In this document: positions 1-7,393 of the stretch, piece by piece
Numbering within the stretch: position 1 is the first letter of the stretch
Layout: every line of letters begins with the position of its first letter
Assembly (NCBI GenBank): GCA_037447655.1
Contig: JBBHKE010003269.1
Location: forward strand, 1-11,635
DNA length: 11,635 nt
Source of the DNA: Zygnema cylindricum
Taxonomy: Eukaryota; Streptophyta; Zygnematophyceae; Zygnematales; Zygnemataceae
Direction of reading: 5' to 3'
Translations under genes and position numbers: made by a program
Notes under the pieces: model-generated
What the model saw: only the letters and a program-made list of their open reading frames with translations
Told to the model about the DNA's origin: nothing
The model's database searches: none

Positions 1-79
1 ATTAAACTTACCTAAATTATAATAATGAAAAAATTAGAATCGTTTACTCTATTTGATGTCATAGAGTCGAAATTTCGAG

Positions 80-121
80 CGACCGAATTAGAGTAATTTA
101 CTCTAATTACGATTCGCGGTG
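80..121 (+). repeat. Right-end fragment of a family B MITE
   Basis: The stretch ends in TACGATTCGCGGTG followed by TA at 122-123. This is the right terminal inverted repeat seen at the end of the complete copy at 1032-1054, with the same preceding TTACTCTAAT. The left part is not recognisable and may lie outside the window or be deleted. The flank after the TA reads CTGTA, as it does after the copy ending at 1054. The left limit given is approximate. Confidence 0.6.
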
Positions 122-123
122 TA

Positions 124-544
124 CTGTAATGTACTGTACTTTAGCTGTTTTACATCATTGCTTCTTTCGCACCGAATAATGGTTGCGGTTTGTCGGTCGG
201 CACTATTTCAGATAAAACAACAGAAAACAAATTGCATACAGAGGCTTCTTTACAGTGGATCAGAGTCTTCCGTACAGTGGTATAAATAGATACGACAGCA
301 TATTTGTCAGGCGCCAGCTTCCCAGCGCGATAGCAATGATATTAAGGCTACATATTTATTTAGTGTTGACAACAAATATTAACCAGTAGAACAACACGTG
401 GACAGATACCGTCTATGCAGCTCATTTTTCGCGTACATAATATAGATACGACAAAAACAATAACTTCCTACGACGCTTTCCTGTTCTACGGTGACTCCTA
501 TTTGTTTGTCCTATTCGTGGGTCGTAAATCAAGCTACAGTACAT
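124..544. other. Unassigned spacer with a TATA-like site
   Basis: There is no convincing coding region. The only signals are a TATA-like core at 281 (separate entry) and a 17-codon open frame from ATG at 336 to TAG at 387. That frame is too short to call a gene. It would read as a hydrophobic, signal-like peptide. Confidence 0.5.
281..312 (+). promoter_or_regulatory. Possible TATA/initiator core promoter
   Basis: TATAAATA lies at 281-288 and a TCAG initiator-like tetramer at 307-310, so the putative +1 A at 309 sits 28 bases after the first T of the box. This matches TATA-to-Inr spacing known for metazoan promoters. A short GC-richer stretch follows (GCGCCAGC at 311-318), then an ATG at 336 with only 17 codons. 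In an AT-rich genome TATA-like strings arise by chance, so support is weak without transcript data. Confidence 0.25.
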
Positions 545-546
545 TA

Positions 547-1054
547 CACCGCCAATCGCTATTAGAGTAGATAACGCTAATTCGGTGCCCTTTAAAAAAA
601 ACAAAAAACTGAAATACAATCCATAATTCTATTTTTTCCTTTACGTCTTTTAGGGTTCTTTTTTTTATTAGCGTTAATAACGGAATTACACTGCGATGTT
701 TATAGTGTGGTGTACGAACATGGTTTGTCCGTACTGGAATGTACTTTTTAAAAATCTAAATCTACAAAAAGTCATTTAATGTAATTGCGCACGCATGTGA
801 ATGTGCACTGGGAAAAGAGATGCAAACTCGAATATTCAGATTTTGGCGTAAAAAATTGTCAGATTTTGGACGAGTTCATATATTGATGTAGACATCAATA
901 CGGCGGGCATAAATTATTCGAAAAACCCAAATTAGAGTTTCTGATTAATTAGTATATATGTTTTTTTCTGTTTTTTTTTTTTCCTAATTAGCGTTAATAA
1001 CACTAATTTTTTTTTACGCTATTTATTCCTTTACTCTAATAGCGATTGGCGGTG
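547..1054 (+). mobile_element. Family B MITE, complete copy (508 bp)
   Basis: Perfect 25-bp inverted repeats, counting the TA, run from 545 to 569 and from 1032 to 1056. They start TACACCGCCAATCG and read inward to CTATTAGAGTA. TA dinucleotides flank both ends at 545-546 and 1055-1056. Subterminal ATTAGCGTTAATAAC blocks lie near 668 and 987, and a middle GTACG...CGTAC imperfect hairpin lies at 712-734. Interior stretches match the plus-strand orientation of the copy at 5741-6841, for example ACGCTAATTC near the left end and TTTAGGGTT further in. No transposase is encoded, so it is non-autonomous. The TA flanks and termini fit Tc1/mariner-type MITEs. Confidence 0.88.
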
Positions 1055-1142
1055 TACTGTACCGCAGTCCACATCACAGATCGAATGTACAGTACTGTAC
1101 GGTTTAGAGATATATTCTATAGGGGCACAGTGGGAGTTTCTG

Positions 1143-1238
1143 TTTCGCTGTCGTATATGTAGCTTTACGAAAGCGTCCCAAAAAACGGTCAAATTTGTAA
1201 TAAGGCGAACGCTTAACGTTTACGTCCCGACAGCGAAA
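1143..1238. repeat. Small 11-bp inverted repeat pair
   Basis: TTTCGCTGTCG at 1143-1153 is exactly reverse-complemented by CGACAGCGAAA at 1228-1238, a 96-bp span. Only one copy is seen in the window and its ends do not match the CACCG family, so it may be a tiny foldback element or chance. Confidence 0.35.
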
Positions 1239-1541
1239 AATATTCTAAAATGTTCGCAACGAAATAAAAATCTGAAGTGCCCATTGAAGTGCCCATTAAA
1301 ATACAAATTAATGTCAAGTGAGAGCAAAATATCAAGTTGAACTAAATAATTTGACATGTCAATAATATAAATCGCTTATGGTTTATTTTAAGGCTAGAAA
1401 AATAACCCTATAATTGGATGTCTCAAACCGAAACAAAAAAAACGAGATATAAAAACTTCACGAATTCGGTATCTATCCATCGCTAAGTATTTTACAAATG
1501 TCGAAGCGCGTAAAATCGGCTGGAAATCAGCTCGATCCATA

Positions 1542-1630
1542 TCACTAATTAGAGTCAATAACTTCATTGTAGTACTATTTTTTCTTTACCTCAATGTATG
1601 TGCAGTCTAATTAACGTCATTAACTCTTAT
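1542..1630. repeat. Degenerate family B-like subterminal sequence
   Basis: CACTAATTAGAGTCAATAAC near 1543 and AATTAACGTCATTAACTCT near 1609 resemble the ATTAGCGTTAATAAC subterminal blocks of family B. No CACCG/CGGTG end is present, so this would be an eroded internal or subterminal piece. Boundaries are uncertain. Confidence 0.3.
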
Positions 1631-2133
1631 TTAGTTGGTTTATACATAGCGTAATGTACAAAATGTGCCAATCCGTGCTACAACTGCTCGTGACATAAAA
1701 AGTGTCAAATAACGGCGCGAGAAGTGAGTGGTGTTAACACGCGAAAGCACTCTCGTATTTGATTCATAGTAATAAAGACGAAGAAAAATACGCGAACCGC
1801 TTCTCACATGTTCATACGTTAACAATTCGAACACAGGCTAGAGGGGCTACAATATAAGAATGTGTATCCTACGATGTACAAGTTACGTCATCCTCCAACT
1901 TAGAGTGCACCACAAGCTGTTGTCTTTTGTTTTTTTTTACCCACGACCACGTTATCTTCAAACTTTATCTTGAAACACATCAGTGATGTGTTTTAAAGTA
2001 ATGAAATAACGCCCCACACATAATAAAAATAAAATCATACGTTTTAAAAGTTTCCGACAATTTTAGACGACAAGAAAAAATATAAGTGTTTCATTTTGTC
2101 TACTTGCATTTTGTACGTGTTTTTTTTTTGCAG

Positions 2134-2361
2134 GGGTCTCAAGGCTTTAATGTCATTCAACAAAAGTACGACAAATTTGTGAAGGCGCCACTCCGGCTCG
2201 CACTCATTGCCTCTCTCGCCTTGAGCCCCATTCACCCTTTCATACTTAAAACATTTCGCATTCTCTCACAAGGTGGCTCTAAGTTTGTCGGAAAGGAGTG
2301 GGAGAAACTATTAAGAGAGACGAACCAAGTCACGCTGCGAGGAATCCAACAAAAGCGCCAG
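2134..2361 (+). CDS. Exon-like coding segment, unknown protein (76 codons)
   Basis: A T-rich tract ending TTTTTTTTTGCAG (2121-2133) is followed by 228 bases open in one frame. It closes at CAG|GT (2359-2363), so the exon would be exactly 76 codons with phase 0 at both ends. Composition is less AT-rich than either flank. The peptide begins GSQGFNVIQQKYDKF, has a hydrophobic patch at about residues 18-33 (PLRLALIASLALSP) and a charged C-terminal part with KFVGKEWEKLLRETN and a closing QQKRQ. I do not recognise the family. The donor GTTTTT is weak beyond GT. No neighbouring exons are visible, so it is an internal exon of a larger gene, a pseudo-exon or a transposon fragment. The open frame continues to 2472, but that part becomes AT-rich and repeat-like. 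Confidence 0.4.
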
Positions 2362-2526
2362 GTTTTTTTTTTCATTTTCAAGGGCCTTAAGAATTATATA
2401 TCCATTTATAACAGCCGAATAGGAGAGGCTAACGAAAAGGCATCTTGTTTAGCCATGAATAATACAGGTTGAAAGGATGTACGTGTACCATGTCACGCAA
2501 AGACATGCGATTCACCCGATACTATA

Positions 2527-2540
2527 CGCGATTCACGGTG
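2527..2540 (-). repeat. Solo terminal repeat facing family A copy 1
   Basis: CGCGATTCACGGTG is a right-type terminus of the CACCG family. It is followed by GACTG, then TA and the left end of the copy at 2548. The two ends face each other across seven bases. The element that owned this end is no longer recognisable to the left. Confidence 0.5.
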
Positions 2541-2547
2541 GACTGTA

Positions 2548-2763
2548 CACCGTGAATCGCTATTAGCGTTTTTTTTTTCTTGCCACTTAACATATCTTTT
2601 CTCCGTACACACTTGTTGGATTGTGGATCTGACGGTTGCGATTAAAATTGAAGATTCTCAGCTACCAATTGGCGGTCTCAAATTGAAAATCGGACAAATT
2701 TGTATGGAGAAAATATGTTTTAAGTGGCAAAAAAAACATTAACTCTAATAGCAATACACGGTG
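2548..2763 (-). mobile_element. Family A MITE copy 1 (216 bp)
   Basis: The ends CACCGTGAATCGC and ACACGGTG are flanked by TA at 2546-2547 and 2764-2765. Inverted arms extend well inside: GCCACTTAACATATC near the left is mirrored by ATATGTTTTAAGTGGC near the right, so the arms can fold together. The interior reads like copies 2 and 4 only on the minus strand (TTGAGACCGCCAAT, TCGCAACCGTCAGATCC), so this copy is inverted relative to them. No protein is encoded. The outer 20-25 bp are shared with family B, suggesting one transposase moved both. Confidence 0.85.
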
Positions 2764-2765
2764 TA

Positions 2766-3829
2766 GCATTTACAATTTATGAGAATACAAATCATAGATC
2801 ATAATATATGATCTAAAACATGTTGTGGTGTAACAATCAAATTATAAAAAGGCGTTGTACTCATAGAAAAGGTTTTATACCTATAGGAAGGTACGTTGAC
2901 ATCACAAGAGATCGATGACGCTAAATCTTTTTAAAGTGTTCGAGACTTTGAGAGTCCCATGCAACAAGCGTACGGAACGAAATATTTGGACCGCCTACAT
3001 AGATGTATCGGGATGACAAATGTGTATCGACCAAAAAATGCGTTGTCTTTCTCCCTCTAATGTGACAACGACCTTGTTTTATAATTTTGTACTTTTATAA
3101 CAGAAGAACACAACGGTACATGTAAAATACAAATTTTTCACTTTGACAAGAGTGAGAACAAATTTCGGCACGTGTTTTTATAAACCGAAGGGTTTGAAAT
3201 TTCAAGTTGTCTTAACTTTTGTCGACCGTCGAGAAAGAAATGAAGAAAGGATCGCTAGAGTCGTACGGACAAAATCTTGCAAATCTGTTTCAGGCATAGT
3301 TTAAAAGTATGTGACCGTACGCCCATACAATATGCCTATTGTACACAAAACATACAATGCCTTTAAGACCCATATTGTATTGGCCGCAAAATGAAATAAA
3401 ATAGGAATAGGGTTGAGTTGCACATCGATTGATAGAGAATTAAACGACATGTCTACATTTTGAAAAAAAACCGGAAAAAAAAAAAATTATGTGAGTTTTG
3501 AGGGTCTTTTTATTTAAACCGTCAGATTTGGACGAGGACTTTTTATTTAAACCGTCAGATTTGGACGATCAGATGGTCGCTGATCAAAGTAGGCGATTTA
3601 AAAAGATCACATGAAAAGCCTATAACACAACTTACGAAAGGACATTCTACATATTAACGTCTGCGATTTTGAGGGCCACACTAAATAAAGCCTCAAATTG
3701 ACCAACCAGGCAGTATAAGATACAAAAAATAAAATTACCACAATGCCAAAAAAATTACCAAAACCTATGGACCAACCCCGTTGGTGGATGCAAAAAAACT
3801 TTATGAAAAAGCTATGAACTGTCCGTACT
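2766..3829. other. Unassigned AT-rich spacer
   Basis: No supported gene. The only structure noted is the 33-bp tandem repeat at 3506-3568. A plus-strand stop-to-stop segment at 2935-3057 (41 codons) gives a plausible-looking peptide, but it is short and lacks splice or start signals. Confidence 0.5.
3506..3568. repeat. 33-bp-period direct repeat
   Basis: Two identical 30-bp copies, starting CTTTTTATTTAAACCGTCAG and ending TTTGGACGA, lie at 3506-3535 and 3539-3568. They are separated by GGA. The core GTCAGATTT(T)GGACGA also appears inside the family B copy near 860-875, so the unit may derive from that family. Confidence 0.85.
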
Positions 3830-4107
3830 ATGGTTTTTTTCCCTTTTTAGAACGCACATTCTCATGCGTTCGCGGTTACTAAAACTAATTTATTGTATTT
3901 TTTAACTTAAAAAGGTACATTTATATACGGTATGACACTGACCGTACACCACTCTATTTAAGAGACAACGTACTTTCATTTTTTACGGTACTTGGAAAAT
4001 AGCCCTAAGTAGAGTAATGAAAAATATATAATAAACTACGTTATTTGCGAATTTTAAAATAACCGGAAAGGAATTAGCCGACACTACGCTAATAGCGATT
4101 GGCGGTG
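3830..4107 (-). mobile_element. Family B MITE, right part only (truncated)
   Basis: The sequence from CCCTTTTTAGAACGC to GCGATTGGCGGTG is collinear with the second half of the copy at 5117-5733. Matching marks include TTACTAAAACTAATTTATTGTA and the GACACTGACCGTAC hairpin half. A TA follows at 4108-4109. The left half and left terminal repeat are missing, and the homology stops abruptly near 3830. It carries the uninterrupted version of the sequence into which the nested copy at 5898 inserted, which makes it useful as an empty-site reference. Confidence 0.75.
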
Positions 4108-4162
4108 TAGTGAACTTGAGAACCGCATATAGGCGGTGCAATGAACTAGAGAACCGCATATA
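4101..4162. repeat. 31-bp tandem duplication through a MITE tip
   Basis: Units at 4101-4131 and 4132-4162 begin GGCGGTGTAGTGAAC and GGCGGTGCAATGAAC and both end GAGAACCGCATATA. They differ at three positions by eye. The repeat starts inside the terminal repeat of the family B fragment, so the terminal GGCGGTG is itself duplicated. Confidence 0.85.
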
Positions 4163-4858
4163 GTGTTTCCTTACATTTTATGCAATGTTGGGATGTTGCC
4201 TTAACTGTATTCCTTTCTTTGGCAGTTTTTAGTTTGTGGCCGGTTTGCTGGATCTGTAATCTACTTTTTTTTTCTGTGGTTCATTCACGGTAGAAATTTT
4301 GTTTGGTTGCCCGTCCGCGTTTTTTTTTTTCCCGGTTTTTTTTCCCACGGAATGTCATCCTACGCCGTGTCAGTTCGCTAAAAAATTTCGTCCGGCGGCG
4401 TGCGCTGTAATTTGATCTTACGTCAGATTCGGATGTTCGTACAGGAGTGTGCACGACGCACACACATACAGTATGCCTACGTTGCGCGAGTTTTGTGCAA
4501 AGTTTTGTGCGCCTACCAAAGGCCTACCATAAAAAAGCCTACTTTTGAACTATGGTTTCAGCTTGTAAAGGTCCGACGTGGTTGCAGTGAAGTTTCAAAA
4601 AGGTTTTTTTTTCAAATGCGAAAAAAAAATTAAACGCAAATTTTGTCCCTTGTGCTATTAGAACCGTTGAAGAGTGCCGTGGGAAAAAACGACTCGTTAT
4701 GTTTTTTTATGTACTGTTTTGTAATTCGTTGCAAAACTTACAAAAAAACTGTACGAATTCGTTTACCGTTCGCCGTCGATATAGCAGATTTTACCCCGTC
4801 AATTTATTAAGGATAGACATGTCTACGTAAAAACCCTAAAAAACCCTAAAAACCCTAA
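4163..4858. other. Unassigned spacer with telomere-like repeats at its end
   Basis: Open frames of 60-77 codons occur on both strands between 4281 and 4633, but none has a recognisable motif and they overlap each other. Homopolymer T and A tracts are frequent. GTGTGC...GCACAC (4447-4463) is a short hairpin. Confidence 0.45.
4829..4858. repeat. Three telomere-like ACCCTAA units
   Basis: AAAACCCTAA-type units recur three times with spacings of about 10 and 9 bases. They resemble degenerate TTTAGGG-like telomeric or simple repeats. Three imperfect copies are too few to claim a true interstitial telomere. Confidence 0.5.
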
Positions 4859-5114
4859 GGTGGTTATATCTCGTATCTACCACGTTTGCGGTATGACAAA
4901 AAACGTACAGCTGTAACAAAAGTACGCATGTACCCACAAATCTTCGGATAAGTACAGTTTTGCATCATTACAAATGAAGAAGGTGACCACGGACAAAAGC
5001 AATTTGCTAAAGTCGACGAGATCGTACATACTGAACATCTGTCACACCTGTCGTATCTTCCTTCGTGCAAAAGCCAAAACTTCAGTTTCTGTCTTCAAGC
5101 GCCAGAAAGTACAG
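4859..5114 (+). pseudogene. Coding-like remnant cut by a MITE, unknown protein
   Basis: One frame is open from 4859 except for a TAA at 4949-4951. It runs 30 codons before the stop and about 54 after it, until the family B element begins at 5117. The frame then runs only a few codons into the element before TAG at 5150. The pre-stop part is basic (RYDKKRTAVTKVRMYPQIFG). The post-stop part includes TNEEGDHGQKQFAKVDEIV. I do not recognise a family. The antisense frame is also open, so coding is not certain. The frame ends at an insertion site, consistent with an older coding fragment interrupted by the MITE. Confidence 0.3.
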
Positions 5115-5116
5115 TA

Positions 5117-5733
5117 CACCGCCAATCGTTATTAGCGTGGGAGTTTGATTAGCGTATAATAATAATTACAGTGGTGTACGCTATTTAAGAATTTGAAAAT
5201 TTTGGAAAAAATCATACATTCTAATTGTTTGATTATGGTAATTTGGATCTTTGAAAAAAAAAATGTTGGTCGCAAACATGCTTACACTAATATAGGTCTC
5301 CGTACATAATCTGACAAATCGTACACAAACTGTACATTCACACGGTCGAAACGCGGCTGTCGGACGAATATGTGGGAACGGGATTTTTTACGACCTGATT
5401 TTTTTTCCTTTTTAGAACGCATATTCTCATGCGTCTGCAGTTACTAAAACTAATTTATTGTAATTTTTAACTTAAATAGGTACATTTATGTACAGTATGA
5501 CACTGACCGTACATAACTCTATTTAAGAGACAACGTACTGAAAATAACCCTAAATAGAATAAAGAAAAAAATAGAATGAACTACACTAATGGAGAATAAA
5601 AACAAAAAAAAGCGGGACGGAATTAGTGTACACAACGCTAATAACGATTGGCGTGAACTACACTAATGGAGAATAAAAACAAAAAAAAGCGGGACGGAAT
5701 TAGTGTACACAACGCTAATAACGATTGGCGGTG
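5117..5733 (-). mobile_element. Family B MITE with internal 77-bp duplication
   Basis: Left end CACCGCCAATCGTTATTAGC after TA at 5115-5116, right end GATTGGCGGTG before TA at 5734-5735. It is 617 bp long, or 540 bp without the extra 77-bp unit, matching the other copies. It is oriented opposite to the copies at 547 and 5741. About 400 bp of its left arm is mirrored in 6440-6841. Shared marks include GGTCGCAAACATGCTTACAC near 5269 and its complement near 6680. The preceding flank reads GTACAGTA. No coding capacity is apparent. Confidence 0.85.
5577..5730. repeat. Perfect 77-bp tandem duplication
   Basis: 5577-5653 and 5654-5730 are identical by eye, from TGAACTACACTAATGG to ATAACGATTGGCG. The copy at 5741-6841 has a single equivalent, so the duplication arose in this element. 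Perfect identity implies a very recent event or an assembly artefact at a palindrome. Confidence 0.9.
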
Positions 5734-5820
5734 TAGTGTACACCGCCAATCGCTATTAGCGTTGTGTACGCTAATTCCGTCCCGCTTTTTTTTTTTTTTA
5801 TTCTCCATTAGCGTAGTTCA
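5654..5820. repeat. Near-perfect hairpin, 82-bp arms, 3-bp loop
   Basis: The arms are 5654-5735 and 5739-5820 around GTG at 5736-5738. They are the abutting ends of two oppositely oriented family B copies. The arms align without gaps, with only a few mismatches. The symmetry extends further: AAATAACCCTAAATAGA at 5541-5557 is mirrored by CTCTATTTAGGGTTA near 5838-5852, interrupted on the left by the 77-bp duplication. Confidence 0.9.
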
Positions 5821-5897
5821 TTCTATTTTTTTCTTTACTCTATTTAGGGTTAAATGTTTAGTACCGTACAAAACGGAAGTACGCTATCAGTTAAGTA

Positions 5898-6435
5898 CAC
5901 CGCGCATCGTTATTAGTGTCACGGTCACTAATTTGGGTTCTTAAAATTTTGATTTTTTTCCAAAAATAGTATACGTGATTTTAATTTTTCCTTGACGTCA
6001 ATTGAGGTTCCGTACAAATTAGCGTACAGAACGAAAGTACATTAATATGTAAATAGTGTGGTGTACGGTCGATGTCAGACCGTACATAAATGTACCTTTT
6101 TAGTTGAAAATTTTACAAAAAATGAATTAAATCGGACACGTTTGCATAGGAACGTGCGCTAAAAAAATGGGATTGGTCTGACATGTAAATAAGTCTGACA
6201 TGTACGGATATTTAAATTTCACTACGGTGTACGATTTTTTATATTTTGTACGGATACATATAATAATGTATATAATCGTACAGAAAATTTTCCATTTTTG
6301 CTGTTCTAAATTAGCGTTTACACTGAAATTAGAATAAACCTTTTTTTTTTTAATTTCAAATTCTTAATTAGCGTCAATGACGGTATATTTACTTACACAC
6401 TATTTAAACTTTGACACTAATAACGATGCGCGGTG
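5898..6435 (+). mobile_element. Nested family B MITE (538 bp), TA target duplication
   Basis: Perfect 25-bp inverted repeats counting TA (5896-5920 and 6413-6437), starting TACACCGCGCATCG. It is flanked by TA on both sides. The joined flanks TTAAG-TA-GTGTAGTGTACGG align gap-free with the uninterrupted sequence of the fragment at 3830-4107 (complement of 3942-3967, CTTAAATAGAGTGGTGTACG). This shows insertion into a single TA and its duplication. The interior shares the GTACGGTC hairpin (6063-6085) and ATTAGCGT subterminal blocks with other family B copies but is more diverged than the host element. Confidence 0.88.
6063..6085. repeat. Internal hairpin conserved in family B
   Basis: GTACGGTC-GATGTCA-GACCGTAC is a perfect 8-bp stem with a 7-base loop. 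The equivalent place in other copies holds near versions: 712-734, 3925-3947, 5490-5512 and 6445-6467, with one or more stem mismatches. Its position is central in each element. Its role is unknown. Confidence 0.7.
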
Positions 6436-6843
6436 TAGTGTAGTGTACGGACAATGTCAGACCGTACAAAATCGTAACTTTTTAAGTGAAAAAGTACAAT
6501 TAATGAGTTTTAGTAGCCGCGGACGCATGAGAATTCGCGCTCTAAAAAGGGGGTCTAATCGGGCTGTCAAATATCACGTTCGTACTTATTCGTCCAGCAA
6601 CCACGTTTTGACTGTGTGAACGTACGATTTGTGTACGATTTGTAAGATTCTGTATGAATACCTATATTAGTGTAAGCATGTTTGCGACCGACATTTGTTT
6701 TTTTCAAAGCTCCAAATTAGAATTATTAAACAATTAGAATGTATGTTTTTTTTCAAAATTTTCAAATTCTTAATTAGCGTAAACCACGGTAATTTTTCAT
6801 GTACGCTAAAGAAACTTCTACGCTAATAGCGATTGGCGGTGTA

Positions 6844-7024
6844 GCTTTAATGCGAGTGTACTGGGACCGTACAGTGAAGCGAAAGTAACCATTGGACACG
6901 ACAGCAATTGTAAAATATTTTTTCTGATTTTTTCTCTTGCGAGATGTAATTGGCTATTGCACTTTTTATTCCCGAACCAAAAAACCAAATATTTTGCAAA
7001 ACGACAAACGAAGATGCCTTTTTA
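6844..7024. other. Spacer after the family B pair
   Basis: No recognised feature. A minus-strand frame (6847-7038) is open but AT-rich. If the fragments at 7025-7274 are a transposase fossil, this would be its downstream continuation, though I see no diagnostic residues. Confidence 0.35.
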
Positions 7025-7274
7025 AGTTTTTTCCTCATGTATCTTTTCGTCTACGCTGGTATAATTTTCCGTGAGTTCAGAGCCACGTGGCTTTCTGCCT
7101 CGGAATCTTATCTTACCTTTAAGTTCAGCGTACTATATTACTGTACGGACATTGGTTAACAATCTGCGCTTGGAAACAAAAGCCGATTTTTTTGCTCTTG
7201 CCCTGAAAATATTCACACGTGTGACAAATGTACAATATGTACGGTATAGTCGAAGTCAGCCGAACGTTGTCATC
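7025..7274 (-). pseudogene. Possible decayed DDE transposase fragment
   Basis: On the minus strand a 49-codon open segment (7274 down to 7128) contains EYFQGKSKKIGFCFQAQIV. A second segment in another frame (7132 down to 7025) contains FRGRKPRGSELTENYTSVD. The order and the patterns (Y-x-G-K-x-K-x(7)-Q-x-V, then GR...LTEN) resemble the middle of DDE_Tnp_4/Harbinger-type transposases. In that family a YSxxK...K block is followed by G-G-R-x-S-D-x-x-L-T-E. The SD pair is not conserved here and no catalytic aspartate can be assigned. A frameshift separates the segments. Splice-like signals (TTTTCAG near 7190, AAAG|GTAAGA near 7118) also exist on this strand. Resemblance is weak and was judged by eye. 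Confidence 0.25.
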
Positions 7275-7277
7275 TTA

Positions 7278-7393
7278 TATTGATGGTCTACCTAATTGAT
7301 TTCTAATGATGACAAAACTGTACTCATCCAAAGATTTGTCGGTATCCTAGGCTGTAAGCTCTTTGTCATTGGCCGATTTTAGGGTTTGCATGA
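7278..7393. other. Left edge of the less AT-rich island
   Basis: A short unassigned stretch. TTTTAGGG near 7378 and CCCTAAA near 7402 form a small inverted repeat. No terminal repeat or target duplication marking the island's boundary is evident. Confidence 0.35.

Larger units (their letters stand above)
1057..2133. other. Unassigned AT-rich spacer
   Basis: No supported gene. It contains an 11-bp inverted repeat (1143-1238), a 12-bp tandem duplication (1273-1296, unit TGAAGTGCCCAT twice) and a faint family B-like stretch (about 1542-1630). The minus-strand open frame at 1640-1834 has no recognisable motif and I treat it as chance. The right edge runs into the polypyrimidine tract before the exon-like segment at 2134. 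Confidence 0.5.
5741..6841 (+). mobile_element. Family B MITE interrupted by a nested copy
   Basis: Left end CACCGCCAATCGCTATTAGC after TA at 5739-5740, right end GCGATTGGCGGTG before TA at 6842-6843. It is 1101 bp in total, or about 561 bp once the 538-bp insertion at 5898-6435 and its duplicated TA are discounted. It is inverted relative to its neighbour at 5117-5733 and separated from it only by TAGTGTA. The right portion (6438-6841) matches that neighbour's left half in reverse complement. The left portion (5741-5895) matches its right half. Confidence 0.85.

Noticed and set aside
2935-3057. 41-codon plus-strand open segment with a protein-like sequence
   Set aside because: Too short, with stops on both sides and no splice, start or repeat support. 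Such segments are expected by chance.
4281-4633. Overlapping ORFs on both strands
   Set aside because: They conflict with each other, contain homopolymer-derived residues and have no recognisable domain.
4829-4858. Interstitial telomere
   Set aside because: Only three imperfect units with variable spacing; simple-sequence chance is adequate.
5111-5116. Extended terminal repeat TACAGTACACCG, as in pogo/Tigger-like tips
   Set aside because: CAG precedes TA at 5117 and 9259 but not at the other left ends. The empty-site comparison for 5898-6435 places the border at TA, so CAG is better explained as target context.
5666-5944. 92-codon plus-strand ORF
   Set aside because: It runs through the hairpin formed by two family B tips and its homopolymer tracts; the frame is a translation of repeats.
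545-6843. CRISPR-like array from the recurring CGATTGGCGG repeats
   Set aside because: The repeats are inverted element ends with irregular spacing in eukaryotic-type DNA, not direct repeats with uniform spacers.
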